DNA of 64,000 nucleotides from Acanthopleura granulata (GCA_016165875.1 JABBOT010000004.1:33573783-33637782); one strand, 5' to 3'. Positions 24,089-37,260 are shown, counted from the first letter of the stretch. The notes: generated by a model not told the origin, from the letters alone. Numbers and translations are program-made.

Positions 24089-27000
24089 GTGAGATATAAA
24101 TGCTTTCTATGCTAATGATTCGTATGGTTGATTTTACTGGCGTGGTTAAACTGCCTCTTGTTAGTTTTTGTTTTGGAGAAATACAAGTATGCGGTGATAT
24201 TATGAAAGTTTCGTTGAAGGATTTTCGCCCTGTATTGATGACAAAGGGTTTGTAAGGGACACATTTACTTTATGCAAAACTACGAAACGCTAGTTTCTGA
24301 AAATGTGGCAACAGGGAAGAAGCCTCGGTTGATTATTTTACAAGCATGCAATAGGCCTACAATTATGGTAATTGTGATAGAACAAACCGCTTAAGACAAT
24401 ACTGCAGGGAGTATGAAAGTTTAGATGATGTCTTCAGATCACAGAGCTGAGCTGAGATTTATTCTTCTAAAAGACATCTATATTTGACATAAAAGTGTCG
24501 AGGATGCAGAATACTGTTGGCTATAAGTTTTGCTCTCAGTCCCTAATTCATCTTACAGGGTACATGTTGCAGAGTAGAGGTGCTATCGAGATAATGATGC
24601 TTGTGATGCAGTATTTGGAATGGAAGGGTATTCTTTCAGCTGTCTTAGTTTTTGGAATTGTGTAAGGTTTCTGGTGGTTATGGGCTTATCTTAGACTTGC
24701 AGAGCTAAGCAGGGCTTCTTCCCTCTCCTTTTATCAGTGGTAATATCATATTGAAATATTCTATTCCTGAGTGTCATTTATTAAGACTTAATTAATTACG
24801 GACGTTTTTTCGTGAGTTTGCTTTAGTGTCTTAAGTACTGTACAACAGTTTTCGCCTCTCTTCCAATTACTGTATTATTTAATTATAAAATTTTGTATTG
24901 ATTTATCGACTTCAGGTGAAAAGAAACTATTTTTTGCGGAACAAACACTTTTGTGTTTGCAATTATCTAGGAGAGAAATGTTAATTCTTCTGAAATCTAT
25001 CACCAAATGGCCACGTGAAGTGGGATGAAAGAAATGTTCTTTTGCTCGTAGAGCATTTACAGCTATTCGAATAACAATACTTTGATACCTCTAACACTGA
25101 TGAGAAAAATATTATTTGCCACCAACACAGTATCACTGTACACACTGGAGAAAAATATTCTCACAGTTTGAGTTGTTGGCCTGTATTTTTTTCTTTACCT
25201 CATTTATGTAATTCATTTGTCAACTATTTAATGCAAGCTCTGCATCTAAAAATGGACAAAACAAAATGGAATTGCATATTTACTGAAGTTGTACATGAGT
25301 GATTTAATATATTTTTGGAAAATGGTTAATTGTATCTTATACCGCCAATCTATGGTCGGATGATATCTATATTTGTATATGTTTCTAAATGGACATTATC
25401 TGCAAGGTACGAATTTGAAAGTTTAACTGGAGGTCATGTCTAGAATGACTGATGACTGTGTCTACTTTACATTTTGGAAAAAATCAGTTACTATTTACAT
25501 ATTACTTCTATATAGTTCCTTGGATACTGGAGTTTTAGTTGTTTTGAAAATTGACCTTGTTATTATCTACTTGGAACGCCCAATGGCTGTACAGGAGTGG
25601 TGTACCACTGTCTGACGCGTAGTAATTTTTCTACTCAGACCGGTGAATGTAACCAGTCACCAAAGTGAACAAAATCTGTGTTGCCCCCAGCCTTACAGAA
25701 GCGTGCTGGGTCAATCGTCCGAAACATAATGGACATGGGAACGTTGATACTTTCATACAAAATTAAGGTAACGAATATGCGATGCATCCCGTGTTATTCA
25801 GATAGTCAGGCGTACGTTTGAACACCTGCTGGGTATTTGCACCTAATGGCCAGCAGTAATATCGGTAATCTAACCCAGCATTGTAATCCCGATAATTGCG
25901 AGAATTACGAAACGTCACAGCTTAGCCTAGATAAATGCTGGACCACAGAGGAGTAAATTAACCCAGTCAATCTCATGCATCGTGTGCTGCATATTGTTGG
26001 CATGTGAGAAAGGTGAATAGTTCTCCACGTGTTTGCTGCGGATACGCCCTGCAGGAGAAATGGATGTTGACAAATGGACCACAAACACTCTCTGACCGTG
26101 GACTATACACTGGCCTTTGTCTTCGTCTTTTAAAACACCATCTGCGTGCTCTTAGTTGGTAGTATTTTTTAATAACTCACCATAATTCTTATTCTGCTTC
26201 TGGGGACTAACGCGTCTAACGTGATGAGAAGATATAGTGACACCTATAAAGCATCGTTTGCGTAATATATTCTGGTTAAAAATTCAATCTTACCAAAATC
26301 CCATGAAAGGCCTTGCATATCTCTCCGCTTAGGATTTACATTCAATATCTATTAATTTTTTTCATATATACCTTATTGCAGACCGTTTATTTCCATATTT
26401 ATAAAATATGATATAAAAATCACGTTTTGTAAAGATTTACATAGCTAGTTGTAACGATAGCCATTACAACAGGAAATATTGGTGGCATTCTTAAGACTGC
26501 TTAATTTCATGATACAACTAAACAATCTGGATTTATTTATTTAGTTAGTTAGTTAGTTACTTAATTATTTTTTGTATTTGATTGGTGTTTTACGCCGGAC
26601 TCAAGAATATTTCACTCATACGACGGCGGCCAGCGTCATGGTGGGAGGAAAGAGGGCGTAGGCCGGGGGGAAGCCCACGACCATCCGCACATTGCAACTG
26701 CGTGTGGAATTGATCCCTCAAGATCATCTGAGTTTAATGGTACAAATAAGGTGCTTTGTACCACTCCCCGATCTAGGGGTTGGCAATGCACGCGTCAAGC
26801 TGTGTAACAATATACAGTTGGCGCGTAGATATGACGCAAATCATTTGAGACCAGGATACATGTTGAGTGTAAAGCGATGTAAAGCCGACCCTCTGGAACA
26901 CAAATTTCAATTCTCTTTTTATTTCGAGCTAATGGGTTTTGGTTGACACATGGTGACATATCATCATGGCGAATATTACATAAATATTGTCAGACTAGAA

Positions 27001-30000
27001 ATCTAATGCATCAAACATCGATTTTACTAATTTACATCTTCTGGTATCAGAGCGGTTAATGTGAATTGTGTAAAACTAGGTGACTTCCACAGTGTTCCAT
27101 CCATGGATTCGGCTTATTGTAACCTGTACAACAAGGAAACCTTAGCAGTTGGCATCCTTCACTGAACAATGTAGCCTCAAGTGACTAGCATAGGATGTTA
27201 ATAGTCTTTTGGCAAAGCAGTATGACATTGTCCTGGACACCACCGGACAGCATAGTTGATCTCCAGATTACGTTTACATAAAGATATATAATTGTCTTCT
27301 ACTTGCACATAGCAGAGAACTGGGAAGTTATTACACTTGATTATTGTGCGAATACAAATATAGTGTCACTGCCGGAATGATAGGTAATATACATACACCA
27401 TCAACGATGTGATTTCCGCGTCCTCACTTCCCCCTGTTTACATTTATCTGATTTCTAAAGCTGTCACGGTTATGTTAAAAAAGGAATATAAAATCAAAAA
27501 CAAAAACAGTGCACACTCACACACCCACATTGAGCTATGCACCATGTACGATCAAATGTGGTAAATTACAATTCTCTTAAAAATTGAAAATTTTCTTACT
27601 TTTCAAGCAACTAAACAATACAATTTCTTCCATGTATATAAAATAAATGACTGCAGCTCAATGTACTGAAACGGTTGGCTCCTGGTTATTTACGATGGCT
27701 CCGTTCGTTAATCTCAAGTAAAATGTCGTCTTGAGGCCTTGAAACTTGAGAAGATATCGGATTGGAATTCTTTGATCAGCTTACAACAGTAATTGGGGCT
27801 ACATTTGGGTCTCATTTCCGTTCATCATCGTTTTACTTGACGCATGCACGTCAGACGATTTCCATTTAGGGGTACATCTATTTATCAGATCGTTAAACGG
27901 AGCGTCCGCTTCACACAGCCCATGTGTAACAATTAACTGCCTCAGAGTCTGGGTAGTGTTGCATTTCCCCATGGGTTGTCAAAGACGTTCTGAATGAGCA
28001 GATCCGGATATACGGCTGTCTAGCCACCCACACTGTATGAATGATCGAAATAAAAGCTCGTCGGGATGATATTACCTGGGTCATTGGAGCCATTATAGAT
28101 GTACATGTATTTCATAAATATACCAGACATTTCGATCGACGGTTTCCATATAAAAGGGCATTAAATGGCTGCCTAGATATTCCCCGTAATGGTATAGAAA
28201 TTACTGTAATACACTGGTGATTAGATAGCTAACTTCATTTCTTTATATTTCAATTTACAAACAGTTATCTATCTCTTCCCAAAAATTACCCAAAGTCACA
28301 ACGAATAAAGGGTGGAATTACTTATTTCTAGGATAATTTACGTATTATTGTCGTCACACATGTTTTTCAGCGTCGACGACTTCTGGGTTCGATCTTTGTA
28401 AATATTTCGGCGGGACATGCGACCAGGCCTGTACGTATACACTAACTCATAGGTGGAACATTTCTCTATGTCCCGACGAAAGGTTACTCTGCTGTGGAAA
28501 TCTCCCCGTTTTACCTCTTCAAAACCAAGGTAAGGTGCTTAAAACTGAAATGGTTTTTATTGATATTAAGTTATTTGGGGGTGATACTATGCGATACACC
28601 AGGTTTTGCACCCGGTGAACTTCATTCATACCGAATGCCCTTGGCACATCATTGACGTATTTTTTCTCTCAAGAAAAGATTAACGTTACGGTTTTGACAA
28701 TGTTACTTTCTTGGTCAAAAGGTGAAACTCATCCCACCCTCTCCCCAACTATCATGTTGTATTCGTCCCTTAAAGAAGGACAAACAGCCGTTAACATGAG
28801 TGCATGTCACAATTCGATATCTTTGTAATGCTCAAAATCCAGCATAACGGATGTAAAGGACGATATTCAGAGCATGAATATACATATTTAACAGAGCTCA
28901 ATTCGCCCAAGAACTATCATCGTCGAGGGGAAAGGCTATTTGCATTATTTCTTTTGTTCATAGAGGTTTATAAGACAGATTATTTACACAAAACATTATT
29001 ACTTCACATACATGTTAGCATATGAGAATGAGGAATGGCAATGGAATTTGATACTGAAACCTACATTTGCAGTAAAACCTGTATTGTGAATTACACTATT
29101 AGCGTCTTTTGTGCACGGGACTTGCTTGGGCACGTCAGTCGCTTAGAGCGACTTTTCATGAATGAAGTACTGCGTACACTCTATCTCTGGGGCTCGTCGA
29201 AAGCTTCAAACAATCACATTTATCAGCCTAAATATTTGCTGTTAACGACTGACGCATGACTGATGGAACAATATAGGTATAAAAGCGAGAAAAACCACGT
29301 TTAGGAGTGTAACTTCTTCTTCAACTGACATCTAGACCCGAGAATGTGGGTAAATACTTTGTAGCCTCTACATTTCAGCACAAGTTAGTAAATAATGAGA
29401 TCGGTTTTAATGTATTACGCGCACTTCTCATTTACGTTCTGTTACAACCATCTGCAAAATCTGCGATGAACAGAAACGTCAATACTACGACCATGCACTC
29501 CGAACAAGGCAGTCAGTCAATCAAGTAATAAAGCAGCCTCTTCGCCATTCACAAAGCCAGTCACTCGCCTGAAACAGTGCACACATCTGTTGATATGTAA
29601 CATGAAAAATCTTTTGATAGGATCGAACTCAACAACCACTCCACAATCAATAACGACCACCGCGCCACCTACAACGTCCACCTTGGCAACAACTCGCACA
29701 CGGGAATCCCTAATAGCATTTTCCAGAACTTCGCTTCACCAACGTCGTAAGTCGTCAAAACATTGTTATCATAATTTGATCACTTTAGTGGCTGGACCTA
29801 TGTGATATACTTGCCTGTTTTCTCCTGTACTAAATGCATGCCTTTTCATGAAAATTATTAAGCCTTGCATTAAATAGTCATGTAGGTTGTTTGATTTCAT
29901 TGCCCAAATTGAATATTTTGCACATATATCTTTCCGTGTATTTGAGATAACATACCTGAGCAACCAGATGTCGATTTTCTTTGAAACAAAATAGAAATTT

Positions 30001-33000
30001 CGTCAGTAAAATGGAAAAGTGTCTTTCCTGTCCGAATCGCATTCGTTGAACAGAGTATAACATGGGACGTGTTTCATTTGTAGACAAACGTTGCGGCACG
30101 GTCAGCAGTCCGAGTAGATTGAAGAGAATTGTGGCTGGTAACTATGCGCACCCGGGTTCTTGGCCCTGGATAGTTTCTCTGAGGACCGCTCTCGGGTACC
30201 ATATGTGCGCGGGAGTTCTTATATCCCCCAAGTGGGTGGTAACTGCAGCTCACTGCTTCAGATTGTAAGTAGATAAGGTTAATCATATGTGATGACTGCT
30301 ATGCTATAACTGTACTGATTTTCAGCTCACTGATATTCCGTCGGAGATTTGTATAGAATATCATTAAAGTTATTGGTTATTATGTGATTCCTGCGAGCCT
30401 TAGGGATTTTATGAAGGTAAATATTGTAGTAACTAAGAAAAAGATGGCATTTATGTCGATATTTTGGTTTAATTCAAAACATTTATGATGACGTCTAATT
30501 CACAGAGAATTATAGAATAACAATAAAACAAGAGAAATTAAAACGCACACAGAGAGAAATACCCATAGAAAATATGCATACGAGCAAGATATGAGCTGTA
30601 CCGATGGGAGTGTGTGCTGCAGCCGTTTCTGGCACATAGTTCATAGTTCAGTTCAGGTTTTCTTCATTTTACTGTCTTAGTCCTATGCACATTTCTTACT
30701 TACTTGTTTTTTCTTGTTTTCAAGTGTCCTGTTTGCGTTTTACCTAATGAACTTCATTGTAAATCCTTTGTAAGATTAAATATCTCATGTCATGATGTTG
30801 GATGTGAGTCAGACATAAAACATTGACGTAACTTCTCAATTTTTCCGAATTGTTTCACTCACTATTGCTCCTGCACTGTATTTCTCAAGTCAGGTTACTA
30901 TAATATATGACCTATGGCACTTTAAGGAACATATGTGAACAAGATATATAAACATGATATTTGTTATATTCCGCTTTTTACTCTTCTTTTGTTTACCTCA
31001 GTAAAAAGATGATTTTAATCAACATTTGTGTTTTACGTACTGTTATGAACATAAGAATACATTACAATTTAGTTATACGTGAGTAAGCGGGATTTACGCA
31101 ATGCATGATATCTAACGACAGTCTTTTTACCAATTAAATATGCCAGCTTTGAAATATCTTTCTCTCGGTATTTTTTTCTGCTTAAATACCCATTTAATAT
31201 ACATTCATTGTGTTGTTTTTAAGTTTTCTTTACCCCCGATTCTGGAGGGTTCGTGTGGGTGAACATAACCTGGCTGCCCGCGATGGCACTGAGCAAGATC
31301 TGAGGGTGCTGCAAATCATCAAGGTAAGCCTTGATATTGCATACATCTGTAAACGTCATTATTACAAGAAATGTTACTATATAGAAACAATATGTGATAT
31401 GTAATATGTAATTTTCCAGAAAACCTGTACATAGTGCTTATTAAATATATTTTATCTTATTAAAGTTGTTTCCTTTGTCGTGCGTCAGAAGTATACTCAT
31501 TGAATATTCCAAATTAACCTCCAGTCTGGTTTAGTAGGAGATTCGCATTACTTTACACTTCACACTTGAGGAAAAAAAATAACATCCAGAATTAACGTAA
31601 TTGATTCATGTGAACAAGTTATGCACAGTGCAATGGGCTTATCCAACACCCGCATTCAAACTGACAACGGATAATTACACTACAGGCCAGATGTCAAGTA
31701 GGGGTGAGTTAAACGCGTCGTTCATATTGGAGTAACATGAAGATAAAAAATAACAATTTTACATTTTTCATTTAGTCTGTTTTACTGTTTTTTGATTTAC
31801 ATTACATATGATGATAGGATTAAACTCTTTTGACTGTCCTCAACTTCATGAAAGAAAAAACGTTAAAGTGAAGGAAATCTTGGAAAGGAAATAATGCAAA
31901 AAGGGGGTTGATCAGACGGACAACCAAAAATCTACCTGGCGATGCGTGTTTAAATTTCTTTGGCACTGAGTTCGTTATAAAAGGATTCCGACTGACAGTC
32001 AAATGAACTTCATCATAGTTATTAAACCCAAATGTAGCTAATAACCATTACCCCAGCCGCAATGACACAGAAAAATAATGTGGTTAGACCCCACTGCGAA
32101 ACAAATACGAGAAAAATTCCATTTCAATTTAAGTAAATTTATTCTATGTTAAACCTAATTCGATGGAGATGTAAAAAGACAGATGAGTTCCTACCGAGAA
32201 TCTGGTCGGTTTTGTACATTTTTACTCAACGGTATATTCATTTTTTCTTGTCTCTCTTCGTATGCAAATTGCAGATACTCACTATGATGAACGCTGGAGC
32301 CAACGTTTGTTGTTATACCCTTGATGAAGGTTATTCTCAGAGCTAATACTAGCAATTGCTGTATGATTATTATGTGTAAATTGACGCCTTTCTCCTCAAA
32401 TAAATGCTGAATTGTCGGCGAAATAAAGGAATTCAGGACATCATTAGTCATTAACAGCCATTCGAATTTCTGTTCAATGGTCTGCGAAAGATGATGTTTA
32501 CTCTCCAGAAAAATGTCGCCATTTGTACGTCTCCTAGACAATATTTACGAATATTTGATATATATAGTATACACTTCCTCGAATGGCGAAAAACTTAATA
32601 CCTTTCATATTATTTTTGGTTCCCGTAGATTGCATGCGTATTGTGTAATAAATGGTGATCGCACAAACAAATGATATCTTTTGGTCGTAGAATTATTTTG
32701 ACTTCTTCTGACGCTGTTTCAACTTAAGTGCAGTACCAAGACTGGGTAGGAAAGGGTTAGAGGTCAGTGTGCCTTAATTATTCAAGTATATACATATAGT
32801 ATATATTTTGGTTGATGTATAGTCTTATCCTAATCAAACTTATTTTATGGGTACTACATAGACTGGTGCCCTGTCTTATTACTACAGGCACAAAACTTAC
32901 GAGATGTTGTTTGGATGTCCTCTGTGTCAGATTTAGATGTTCTAGGCGTTAGACTTTAGTATATTTGCGACGATGAGAAAACTATTCTAGGATCTCGGAC

Positions 33001-36000
33001 TAATATACAGTAACCCACGCATTGGCTATATATCCTGCAGGAATTTTGATTTAGGCGACTGCGTTGCTACACTATACTCTTCCCGAATTGAGAGCAGTTT
33101 TGAACAGTTACTGTTATTAGTTGTTTCTGATCATTATTAAGAGAATGACTGAACTTCACATTCCCTAAGACCTTATCTATAACTTTTTAATGGTGTAATC
33201 ACATTTTTCACGAATTTATTTGTTTTTGAAGATGTAAAGTACAGCCGACTTGATTCTAAAACGACCAACTGCGAACTGCGGCTGATGTCGATGCGACAGT
33301 TACATTCGTTTCAGTTGTTACGCTATGACATATACTATTCTCGACTAATCACCTCATACGAAGTCAGAATTACCTCAGCGGTAGAGGAAACCTTTCTATA
33401 CCCAAGACATCTCAAGTGAAAGTCCGAGCCCCACGTTAATTAATGTACGAGTGCATATCTACATTTGTGAAAGTTAAGTTGCGTGAAATAAAATAGATAT
33501 CAGATCTAAATCTAGGCGTCATAAGATATTCATATTGCATTCGTCAATTACAATAGACGTACCAGGTCAGAGGTCTCGGATCCAATGGTTAGCCCAAGCT
33601 TCATCACAAGTTACAAAACAAATATGAAGTATATAAGAAAATGGGACAGAATCATTTTAAGAGAACAACTTAAATTTAATATGGTGATAGAAAGACGTAA
33701 GGAATGTTATGACCGTGTAAATTTAATGATTGTAAACAATTACGTAAATCAGTTGTGTTCCAGAAAGTTTAAACATTACTCATTTCACATCCATGTTACA
33801 GTACCCTGGCTACCAAGACAGGTGGCATGCGACATTGAATTCAAAGAGAAATGGTCGGCTGTCCGGACGTTACAGCCACGACTTGGCCCTAGTGAAGCTG
33901 AGAGAAGATGCACCCATCGACCGACCGTACTGCAATTCCATCTGTTTAACATCGCAGATGATGCCCTCACTGGTAGTCAATGTTAGTGATATTGACCGAG
34001 ATAGAATGGTATTCACAAATAATAACCAGTGCTGGGTCGCTGGCTGGGGAGATACCAAAGGTATGTTACTGCCTGAGCAAAGTTGATAAATATACGACAG
34101 ATTCAATTTCGTTGCTAAAAATAATGTCCTTCCTTATCGCAGGTATCTCGATCACTATACACTGAAACAGTTCTTACCAGAAACAAGTTACATGCACTTC
34201 AGTGTCATATCGAAAATGTAACAAATATAACAAAACACTAAAAACAGTAACATGTACTCTTTAAGTTTGGAAGGTATACATCTGTACACACAAAGAATGA
34301 AAGGTAAATATGCATACATAGAAAAAGGTGGGCAAACTGTGAGTGCCGTGTCCCAACCACCAGGTGAAAAAGGGTAGTGGAAGATCCGTAAATGTTTTGG
34401 CAAAGGCACAAAGAAATTAATCACTTCCACTCGAGGTGCCAAATAATCAGCGACCTTTGCATCGGAATATTGCTCGTATTTCTTGATGAATCCCGTTAAA
34501 TTGACAGTAATCCACTGGCATGTCATGTTCAATTTTCGCATAGTTTGTTTACTTGGTTTCTCCTGGTTATCGCCCTGCAATCTTCCTTTATATCTGTTCA
34601 GAGACTTGAAAAAAGAGAATTACTTTTCCATGAGAATAAATTGGAGACTGATGTGATTAAAAATAATTATTAGTTTAGCAGATAAAACAAGAACATGCTT
34701 TATAGTTCCTTCAATGGATCCTTAACAGTTGTGGTATGGATATTATATCCCTGGCACAGGCTTACATATTAGCGTAACTCCTCTGGATGGATTCATTCAA
34801 TGGTATTGATTTAGTTTTATTATCCAAATGTTATCAATGCATCTTTTCCCGGAAGAATAAAGAATTAATTCATCATTTTTTCCGCATTCCCCATATCTTG
34901 CAACATGACGAATTGCCCCACTGAAAAGCATTCATTACCCACCTTTCGTATCTGTTCAACTGATCGATTGATCCGTTTTTCATTTATTGGATTTTAAATG
35001 TCATATCGTCTGTTCTAGAAAATTTCACCAATACCTCGTTAAAGGAGGTTCAAGGGTATGTGATTGGGCATGAACAGTGCGAGAGTATTTGGCAGAAAGG
35101 CATCGGCAACGACATGGTTTGCTTCGGGAATGGAACCTCCGGGCCATGCAAAGTAAGATATAGTTAAAGTGGCCGTTGTACTTGAGGAACATTAAAATAA
35201 AAGCCAATCCTGCAATAAGGGCGCATTGTAAAAGTATCCATCGTAGAGTTTATCATCCTCCTCATCTAGCTTGGTCACGTCATTTGAAGGGTTAATGTGA
35301 TTTATATGTCTTTTATCACCTATCATGCAGCTGCATATAGGGCCACACAATACATCAAGAGAGTGCTTTCATTTACATCAAAGATAGTTGTGTCAGCGTG
35401 GAAGATATGACCTGAAGTCAATCAATCTTGGTCACAAATTACATGCGTAGTGGATGGGTCTGTGTATCAAATATTAATTCTGCAAACCTAATGGCAACTG
35501 GGAGCCCCCGACTTCCATAATATCGAACGTACCCTAATGTAATAATTGAGTAGCGAGCGTATTTCCGTCCCCAATATAGATTTGAAAAGCCCTTGTCCTC
35601 AACCAGGTGTAGCTCTATATTATTGTTTTAACTTTGGTAGCTGACAAGGGATTATGGTAATTATTTGTATATTTATTTCATTGGTGTTTTACGTCCTACT
35701 CAAGAATATTTCACTTATACGCCAGCGGCCCGCATTATGATGCCCAAGACCACGACCATCCGAAGGTTGCTGGCAGACCTTCCCACGTACGCATGATTTC
35801 TCAGAAACTGTCTGGGTTAATCCAGCTGAGTCAATCTATCTTGAGCATACTGATACATTTTGAAATAGCGACCATCAATGAACCGCTATCTGCACTGATT
35901 TACGTGGAATCTGTCAATCTTTATGCAGTCCGAGACCTTTACAGAAACCTTAATGTTATCCTTATCCCCAGGGCGACTCCGGTGGACCGCTGATGTGTCG

Positions 36001-36178
36001 CACAAACGGTCAGTTTTATCTGATCGGGATTGTGTCGTGGGGAACGGAGCAATGCATTCGCATAGGCTATCCAAGTGTATTTACCAGGATCTCCAACTAC
36101 ATTCCATGGATCCGTCAAACCATGTCCGGCGTGCGCAGCACACTGGCCGACCAGCCGGAAGAGGCACCGTCTGAATAG
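24052..36178 (+). CDS. Secreted serine protease (S1) with N-terminal six-Cys defensin/clip-like domain
   Basis: Eight exons (24052..24088, 28371..28529, 29621..29746, 30084..30264, 31224..31323, 33802..34060, 35019..35152, 35972..36178) join in phase to 1203 bases, 400 residues plus TAG. Residues 1-13 are a hydrophobic signal peptide ([13 protein letters not shown]). Residues 22-54 hold six cysteines spaced C-x6-C-x3-C-x12-C-x6-CC. Residues 66-107 are a Thr/Ser-rich linker. The S1 domain starts after the activation site R122|IVAG. The catalytic triad is His164 (TAAHC), Asp228 (SHDLAL) and Ser335 (GDSGGP). Cys111 can pair with Cys249, as in chymotrypsin-type zymogens, to keep the N-terminal part attached. 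The residue at chymotrypsin position 189 is Gly329 and at 226 Ser367, so trypsin-like Arg/Lys preference is unlikely. Sequons (N42, N261, N289, N292, N325) fit a secreted protein. It may act in immunity or a protease cascade, but this is inference. Exons 4-8 are firm and 1-3 rest on phase and splice signals. Confidence 0.88.
26530..26696 (-). repeat. tRNA-derived SINE, 3' half, in protease intron 1
   Basis: On the - strand it reads 'gtcgtgggcttccccccggc', then a '..gctggccgccgtcg' body, then 'gagtccggcgtaaaacacc', and ends in an AAATAAAT-rich tail (the TTAGTTAGTTAG run at 26541 is part of it). The tRNA head is missing. Confidence 0.75.
28371..28529 (+). CDS. Serine protease exon 2 (six-Cys domain)
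   Basis: The acceptor TTTTTCAG ends at 28370 and the donor is GTAAGG at 28530. It is a symmetrical phase 1-1 exon holding all six cysteines: [15 protein letters not shown], then [11 protein letters not shown]. One whole domain on one phase 1-1 exon is the usual mark of a shuffled extracellular module. The spacing fits beta-defensins (C-x4-8-C-x3-5-C-x9-13-C-x4-7-CC). Clip domains share the final CC but usually have longer gaps. Confidence 0.8.
29278..29285 (+). promoter_or_regulatory. TATAAAAG string inside protease intron 2
   Basis: This is a perfect TATA-box match about 340 bases upstream of exon 3. If used, it would start a transcript lacking the signal peptide and the six-Cys domain. There is no other promoter evidence. 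Confidence 0.15.
29621..29746 (+). CDS. Serine protease exon 3 (Thr-rich linker)
   Basis: The acceptor TTTTGATAG ends at 29620 and the donor is GTAAGT at 29747, again phase 1-1. It encodes [20 protein letters not shown] and more, a mucin-like, probably O-glycosylated spacer between the two domains. Confidence 0.75.
30084..30264 (+). CDS. Serine protease exon 4 (activation site and catalytic His)
   Basis: The acceptor CATTTGTAG ends at 30083 and the donor is GTAAGT at 30265. It encodes [14 protein letters not shown], then [18 protein letters not shown], and [10 protein letters not shown] with the catalytic His. Phase 1 to 2. Confidence 0.95.
31224..31323 (+). CDS. Serine protease exon 5
   Basis: The acceptor TTTTTAAG ends at 31223 and the donor is GTAAGC at 31324. 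It encodes [20 protein letters not shown], then [13 protein letters not shown]. The VRVGEHNL string is typical of S1 proteases between the His and Asp loops. Confidence 0.93.
33802..34060 (+). CDS. Serine protease exon 6 (catalytic Asp)
   Basis: The acceptor ATGTTACAG ends at 33801 and the donor is GTATGT at 34061. It encodes [12 protein letters not shown] with the catalytic Asp, CNSICLTS, and [11 protein letters not shown]. An unusually long stretch ([16 protein letters not shown]) sits before the CWVAGWG motif. It carries an extra cysteine (C245) near the canonical C249. Confidence 0.95.
35019..35152 (+). CDS. Serine protease exon 7
   Basis: The acceptor TGTTCTAG ends at 35018 and the donor is GTAAGA at 35153. 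It encodes [20 protein letters not shown], then [12 protein letters not shown]. The residue six places before the catalytic Ser is Gly (position 189), where trypsins have Asp. Confidence 0.95.
35660..35797 (-). repeat. tRNA-derived SINE, 3' part, in protease intron 7
   Basis: On the - strand it has 'gtgggaaggtctgccagcaa', then 'gatggtcgtggtcttggg', then 'gagtaggacgtaaaacacc' and an AAATA tail. The tRNA-related head is absent. Confidence 0.75.
35972..36178 (+). CDS. Serine protease exon 8 (catalytic Ser, C-terminus)
   Basis: The acceptor TTATCCCCAG ends at 35971. It encodes GDSGGPLMC with the catalytic Ser, [31 protein letters not shown], and a short acidic tail ending EEAPSE, then TAG. Substrate-pocket position 216 is Gly and 226 is Ser. 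Confidence 0.96.
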   Translation, partial: GDSGGPLMCRTNGQFYLIGIVSWGTEQCIRIGYPSVFTRISNYIPWIRQTMSGVRSTLADQPEEAPSE

Positions 36179-36500
36179 GCCTCCGACATTTCGGACGGCC
36201 TTGGAACTATTACTGGAAATGCTATAGCGCCCAATGCCTTATCTAATATAGCATAAACTTCGTTTTATCCTTCCATGGAGGCGGATGCTCGAAAACCAGC
36301 GTTACTATATTGTGAGGTGTTGCGAGTGGATGCCTGGTCAACTTTATGAAACATGCTGGACGAATAAGACACATTTAAAATCGAACGACACTAAAATGTG
36401 ATTCTCTGCATGTAAATAACAAGAAACAAAGGAATGTGATTTGGTGGAGTGTGGACAAAACAGGATTTCATTACTGTTAGGAGTTTGTGCAAAATAAAAC
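36179..36500 (+). promoter_or_regulatory. Serine protease 3' UTR with poly(A) signal
   Basis: AATAAA at 36493-36498 is the first clear polyadenylation hexamer after the stop codon, giving a 3' UTR of about 320 bases or slightly more. Confidence 0.5.
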
Positions 36501-36984
36501 ATTCTGACAAAATTTTTATGTGCTTTTTTATTGGAAGGGCGCCTTTTAACTAAATACATTTTACACTTCCTCATCATAAAAGGTACTTAGAAAATTTCCA
36601 TCTCAACAATAATCTATGTGTGTCTCTCCAATGATCAAGAGGTTTGCAAGAATACACTCCGAGTGAAATACAAAATGAACTAACCCAGCTGAGAGTTGAA
36701 AGGATCATGCAGTTTTGGCATTCAGTCTGGTTCTGGAGGCAGTTACATGGTTAATGGTCCATACTCGTGACCAGTTGTTGGAATACCTGAGAGGTTATCA
36801 TTACCCATCAGATTCTTTATCAAATTCTACGTATCGTGTTCTGGATCACGCTACTGCTTCTAGGCTAGTAAGCGACCTCTACTGGCGAAACCCTGTGCTA
36901 GTGATTGCGTAACAAATGTCGCCGGCATTTAACTAAGAAAAGCATTATAACTGAAACTGTTATAGGCCATTTCTTTAGCGCCGT

Positions 36985-37260
36985 GTGGCACACGAGAGGT
37001 TTGTCTTCCCTACCGCAATGGCAAAAGTAGAACTTGAGTTTCGGCAAGTTTGCATTGTTTTTTTTACTTACTGTATTAATCACTGCCAGCATACCGGCAT
37101 CAAATGCAGGTATGTATTTTATCCCAAATGGATATTGACACAGGGGAGGTTTGTCTTTCGAATCATGGTGTCAAAATTAGAATTTGAGTTTCGGAAAATT
37201 TTTGCATTATTTTCTTCTTACTTTGCAGCATACCGGCATACCAACATCACATGTTGCTAT
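36985..37260 (+). repeat. Tandem duplication, ~153-bp spacing
   Basis: The segment at about 36990-37103 ('gaggtttgtctt', 'cttgagtttcgg', 'cagcataccggcat') recurs at about 37145-37256 with substitutions. The 122-codon open frame across it simply reads the duplication and shows no domain. Confidence 0.6.

Noticed and set aside
33585..33986. 133-codon frame overlapping protease exon 6
   Set aside because: It runs through intron sequence and then reads exon 6 in the wrong frame; the true frame is proved by catalytic Asp and GWG motifs.
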